A model generated the notes under the pieces. It saw only the letters and a program-made list of their open reading frames with translations, did not search any database and was not told where the DNA came from. The position numbers were made by a program, and so were the translations under genes. Shown piece by piece: positions 61,660 to 64,000 of a DNA stretch of 64,000 nt. This stretch comes from MED-G17 sp963991985 (GTDB taxonomy: Bacteria > Bacteroidota > Bacteroidia > NS11-12g > UBA9320): positions 1-64,000 of the forward strand of contig CAXDRX010000006.1 in the NCBI GenBank assembly GCA_963991985.1. Direction: 5' to 3'. Numbering within the stretch: the stretch's first letter is position 1; every line of letters starts with the position of its first letter.

Positions 61660-62313
61660 TTATATTTTGATTATCCCATCTTTCATAGTCAAAATTCGGT
61701 TACACTGATTGGCCAATTCTATATTGTGTGTAACGATTACGAAGGTTTGCCCAAATTTTTTATTCAAATCAAAGAACAATTGATGAAGATCTCTTGCATT
61801 TTCTGTATCCAAATTTCCTGAGGGTTCGTCTGCATAAACCACAGAAGGATTATTGGCTAGTGCTCTGGCAACGGCAACTCTTTGTTGCTCTCCTCCGGAA
61901 AGCTCGTTGGGTTTATGATGCAAACGATTGGACAGACCAAGCAAATTGAGCAATTCCTCAGCTCTTTTTATCGCTACACTTTTTTTTCGCTTGGCGATCA
62001 GCAGAGGCATTAATGTGTTTTCCAATGCTGAAAATTCCGGTAATAAATGATGAAACTGGAAAACAAAGCCTATTTCTGTATTCCGAAATTTATCTAATTC
62101 TGCATGAGAAAGTTCTGCAATAATTTGCTGATTGTACCTTATCTCTCCTGAATCTGGCTTATCCAAGGTGCCTAAGATTTGTAAAAGAGTTGATTTACCT
62201 GCACCTGATGGACCAACGATGGAAATTATTTCGCCTTTTTTGATTTGCAAATCAATATTCTTCAAGATTTGAATATTGCCAAAATTTTTGTTTAAACCCT
62301 TAACCTCAATCAT
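61660..62313 (-). CDS. lolD: ABC transporter ATP-binding protein (LolD-like)
   Basis: 217 residues from ATG 62313. Walker A GPSGAGKS at 34-41, Q-loop GFVFQFHHLLPEFSALEN, signature LSGGEQQRVAVARAL, Walker B VVYADEPSGNLD, H-loop VTHN. The FQFHHLLPEFSALENTLMPLLI stretch is characteristic of LolD, the ATPase that releases lipoproteins from the inner membrane through LolCE. No permease gene is adjacent. The ATG lies 8 bases inside the end of ftcD, so the pair overlaps. Confidence 0.87.
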   Translation of the reverse strand: MIEVKGLNKNFGNIQILKNIDLQIKKGEIISIVGPSGAGKSTLLQILGTLDKPDSGEIRYNQQIIAELSHAELDKFRNTEIGFVFQFHHLLPEFSALENTLMPLLIAKRKKSVAIKRAEELLNLLGLSNRLHHKPNELSGGEQQRVAVARALANNPSVVYADEPSGNLDTENARDLHQLFFDLNKKFGQTFVIVTHNIELANQCNRILTMKDGIIKI

Positions 62314-64000
62314 TGGCAGTTTTAATTTTTTCAAAAACGTCATCAATAATTTGCTCCGCCTGGAGAATTGCCTTGTCTAAAATTTCTTTCCCTTGTTTCT
62401 TATATTTTTCAGCTTTGTTTCTATCAGCTAAATCTCGGGCATTGATCAATACATTCATATAGGCACCTTCTATTGCCGTTCTAGTGCATGCTGCACCAAC
62501 GCCGGCGTCACTTACCGAAGCTTGCAAGCCAAAATGCGCCATTTCCTTGCAAATGGCCAAGGTTTTGAAGGCTGTTTTCATTACTTCAAATGGCACTTCT
62601 ATGGCACCAATTGTTGCTTCGTTGAGCAGTTTCTGTCTTTTTTTTCTTTCTTCTTCATTTCCTTTTGGGAGTTTAATTGCGTCCATTATTTTCCCAAATG
62701 CGGAGGTATCTTCATTTACAAGAAAATTTAGTTTATCTTTTATTTTTTGAGTTTCTTCTGCCCACTGGGAATAGTACTCCACTTTCGACTCCCATCCTCT
62801 TTTGTTGGCGGATAAATTAGCGACCATCCCTGCCAAACTAGCACCCAAAGAACCTACATAAGCGGAAATAGAACCCCCACCGGGTGCAGGACTTTCGCTC
62901 GATGTTTCGTCTGCAAAAGAGGCCAAAGACATTTGAATTAAAGAATCTTTATTCGTTTGATTTAGTTTATACTCTATAATTTTTTCATAAGGATCAAAAG
63001 GACCAAGTTCATCCAAACCCATTGATTTGATGGCAATTTTTATGATTTCGGATTCTGGGACACCCAAAGATCTTCTTTGTTTTTTTAGGTAATGCTTACC
63101 TGCATCCAAGATCGCCTTCAAAGGGATTAAGCCTACCAGTTCACTTCCAGTTACTCTTACTCCTCTCGTTATTGCACTGTTGTTCACTTCATCAAAAAAA
63201 ACGTGAATTGGTGTTGTTTTATAATCCACCAAATTGGCAGAAATTTGTGCTACGCCATATTCTTCAATGTACCAGCCAATGGCTTTCACTGCCTTACATT
63301 TACCAGGTACTCTTACAGGATTTCCCTCTCGATCGCGAACTATTTCCCCAACAAAGGGATCTCCTACCCTTTTTACACGGCCCGCCTCTCGAACATCGAA
63401 GGCAATTCTATTGGCAATTCTAGACGAAGTGGTATTTAAATTGATGTTGTATGCAATTAAAAAATCGCGAGCGCCAATATTGGTGGCCCCAGCTTTTTTA
63501 TTCATGATAGCCTTGCCATAATCTGGTTTCCAACCGGCTTGTTGGATTTTATCAAACATACCCTCATATTCCCCAGCTCGTATTACGGAAAGATTTTTTC
63601 GTTTTTCGTTTTTCTGTGCTTCGCCATAAATAAAAATGGGAATTTCGGTGCTATTTGCTACCCTTTCCCCAAGTTTATGGGCATATTCTGACACTTCTTT
63701 CATGGAAATATTGGCTACCGGTATCAATGGACAAACATCTGTTGCACCCATTCTAGGATGTTCTCCCTTGTGCTTGGACATGTCAATCAATTCAGCTGCC
63801 TTTTTTATCGCCAACTCTGCAGCCAAAATAACCGGTTCTGGCTCTCCAACAAAAGTAACAACCGTTCGATTGGTGGCAGCCCCTGGATCTACATCCAATA
63901 AAGTTATCCCTTCAATCTTTTCTATTGTATCGGTAATAGACTTGATAATTTGAAGATTTTTACCTTCACTAAAATTGGGCACGCATTCAATTAATTGTCT
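62306..64000 (-). CDS. ftcD: Glutamate formimidoyltransferase / formimidoyltetrahydrofolate cyclodeaminase (partial)
   Basis: The frame continues to the right edge (…RQLIECVPNFSEGK), so about 564 residues are present and the start is outside; GTG 63982 is an internal valine. N-terminal formiminotransferase: VDPGAATNRTVVTFVG, KGEHPRMGATDVCPLIPV, GAREDF-like GARDFLIAYNINLNT. C-terminal cyclodeaminase: TSSESPAPGGGSISAYVGSLGASLAGMV and the helical remainder. The bifunctional enzyme moves the formimino group of histidine degradation to folate and releases ammonia. Other hut genes are not in the window. Confidence 0.93.
   Translation of the reverse strand, partial: RQLIECVPNFSEGKNLQIIKSITDTIEKIEGITLLDVDPGAATNRTVVTFVGEPEPVILAAELAIKKAAELIDMSKHKGEHPRMGATDVCPLIPVANISMKEVSEYAHKLGERVANSTEIPIFIYGEAQKNEKRKNLSVIRAGEYEGMFDKIQQAGWKPDYGKAIMNKKAGATNIGARDFLIAYNINLNTTSSRIANRIAFDVREAGRVKRVGDPFVGEIVRDREGNPVRVPGKCKAVKAIGWYIEEYGVAQISANLVDYKTTPIHVFFDEVNNSAITRGVRVTGSELVGLIPLKAILDAGKHYLKKQRRSLGVPESEIIKIAIKSMGLDELGPFDPYEKIIEYKLNQTNKDSLIQMSLASFADETSSESPAPGGGSISAYVGSLGASLAGMVANLSANKRGWESKVEYYSQWAEETQKIKDKLNFLVNEDTSAFGKIMDAIKLPKGNEEERKKRQKLLNEATIGAIEVPFEVMKTAFKTLAICKEMAHFGLQASVSDAGVGAACTRTAIEGAYMNVLINARDLADRNKAEKYKKQGKEILDKAILQAEQIIDDVFEKIKTAND

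Noticed and set aside
63980..63982. GTG 63982 as the ftcD start
   Set aside because: The frame stays open to the window edge with conserved codons (RQLIECVPNFSEG), so the true start is beyond 64000.
1..64000. CRISPR array, rRNA, prophage or integrated element
   Set aside because: No regularly spaced direct repeats, integrase, transposase or phage structural genes were seen; the single tRNA has no adjacent integrase or attachment repeat.

Overview
The window is a stretch of core chromosome from a member of the Bacteroidota. The evidence is a complete type IX secretion/gliding module (porP/sprF-gldK-gldL-gldM-gldN), two secreted proteins ending in type A T9SS sorting domains, a CruF-like carotenoid protein, and promoter -7 boxes of the TAnnTTTG type. 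The DNA is AT-rich and very densely packed: about 60 protein genes, one tRNA, and no intergenic gap above 300 bases. I see no phage, insertion sequence, CRISPR array or rRNA. I cannot place it below phylum with confidence.

Layout. 1-5.2 kb: a partial geranylgeranyl-reductase-like flavoprotein, a large FG-GAP secreted protein, murF and a GNAT-fold protein. 5.4-9.8 kb: an efflux adaptor, three small conserved proteins, arginase, thioredoxin and a DUF58 protein. 9.8-13.6 kb: ABC ATPase, recG and a CPBP protease read leftward; dnaE (13.6-17.2 kb) reads rightward with an overlapping start. 17.2-25.3 kb: short-chain dehydrogenase, a 90-residue unknown, alpha/beta hydrolase, tRNA-Arg(ACG), a T9SS cargo, recJ, a PIN-PhoH ATPase and a DnaQ-like exonuclease fused to a GIY-YIG nuclease. 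25.4-35.6 kb: a nine-gene leftward directon, recF-DUF721-rpe-TonB receptor-porP-gldKLMN, closed by a hairpin terminator. 35.6-43.2 kb: pdhA-crtI-cruF, a TPR protein, ribH, then leftward cca-pRiA4b-like-miaA and rightward sixA. 43.3-49.3 kb: priA, ruvC, and a translationally coupled trio (YbhN-like flippase, GT2 glycosyltransferase, 85-residue protein). 49.4-55.3 kb: citrate synthase, murI, two Skp/OmpH chaperones, a LuxE-like acyl ligase and recN. 55.4-64 kb: surE-TM protein-lpxB-lipoprotein, desaturase, aquaporin, then leftward ftcD-lolD-like-PLP enzyme-ung.

Functional themes are genome maintenance (recG, dnaE, recJ, recF, priA, ruvC, recN, ung, exo-GIY), envelope building and export (murF, murI, lpxB, Skp-like chaperones, T9SS), carotenoids, and tRNA maturation (cca, miaA).

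The most unusual points are these. Two genes, crtI and miaA, have no ATG/GTG/TTG that would keep their essential nucleotide-binding motif, and appear to start at ATA or ATC codons touching the upstream stop. A pRiA4b ORF-3-like protein is packed between two tRNA-maturation genes. Four convergent gene pairs end in the same interlocked 4-base stop (CTAA/TTAG). None of this amounts to an evident new defence or mobile system; the novelty lies in gene-junction architecture and several uncharacterised small proteins.
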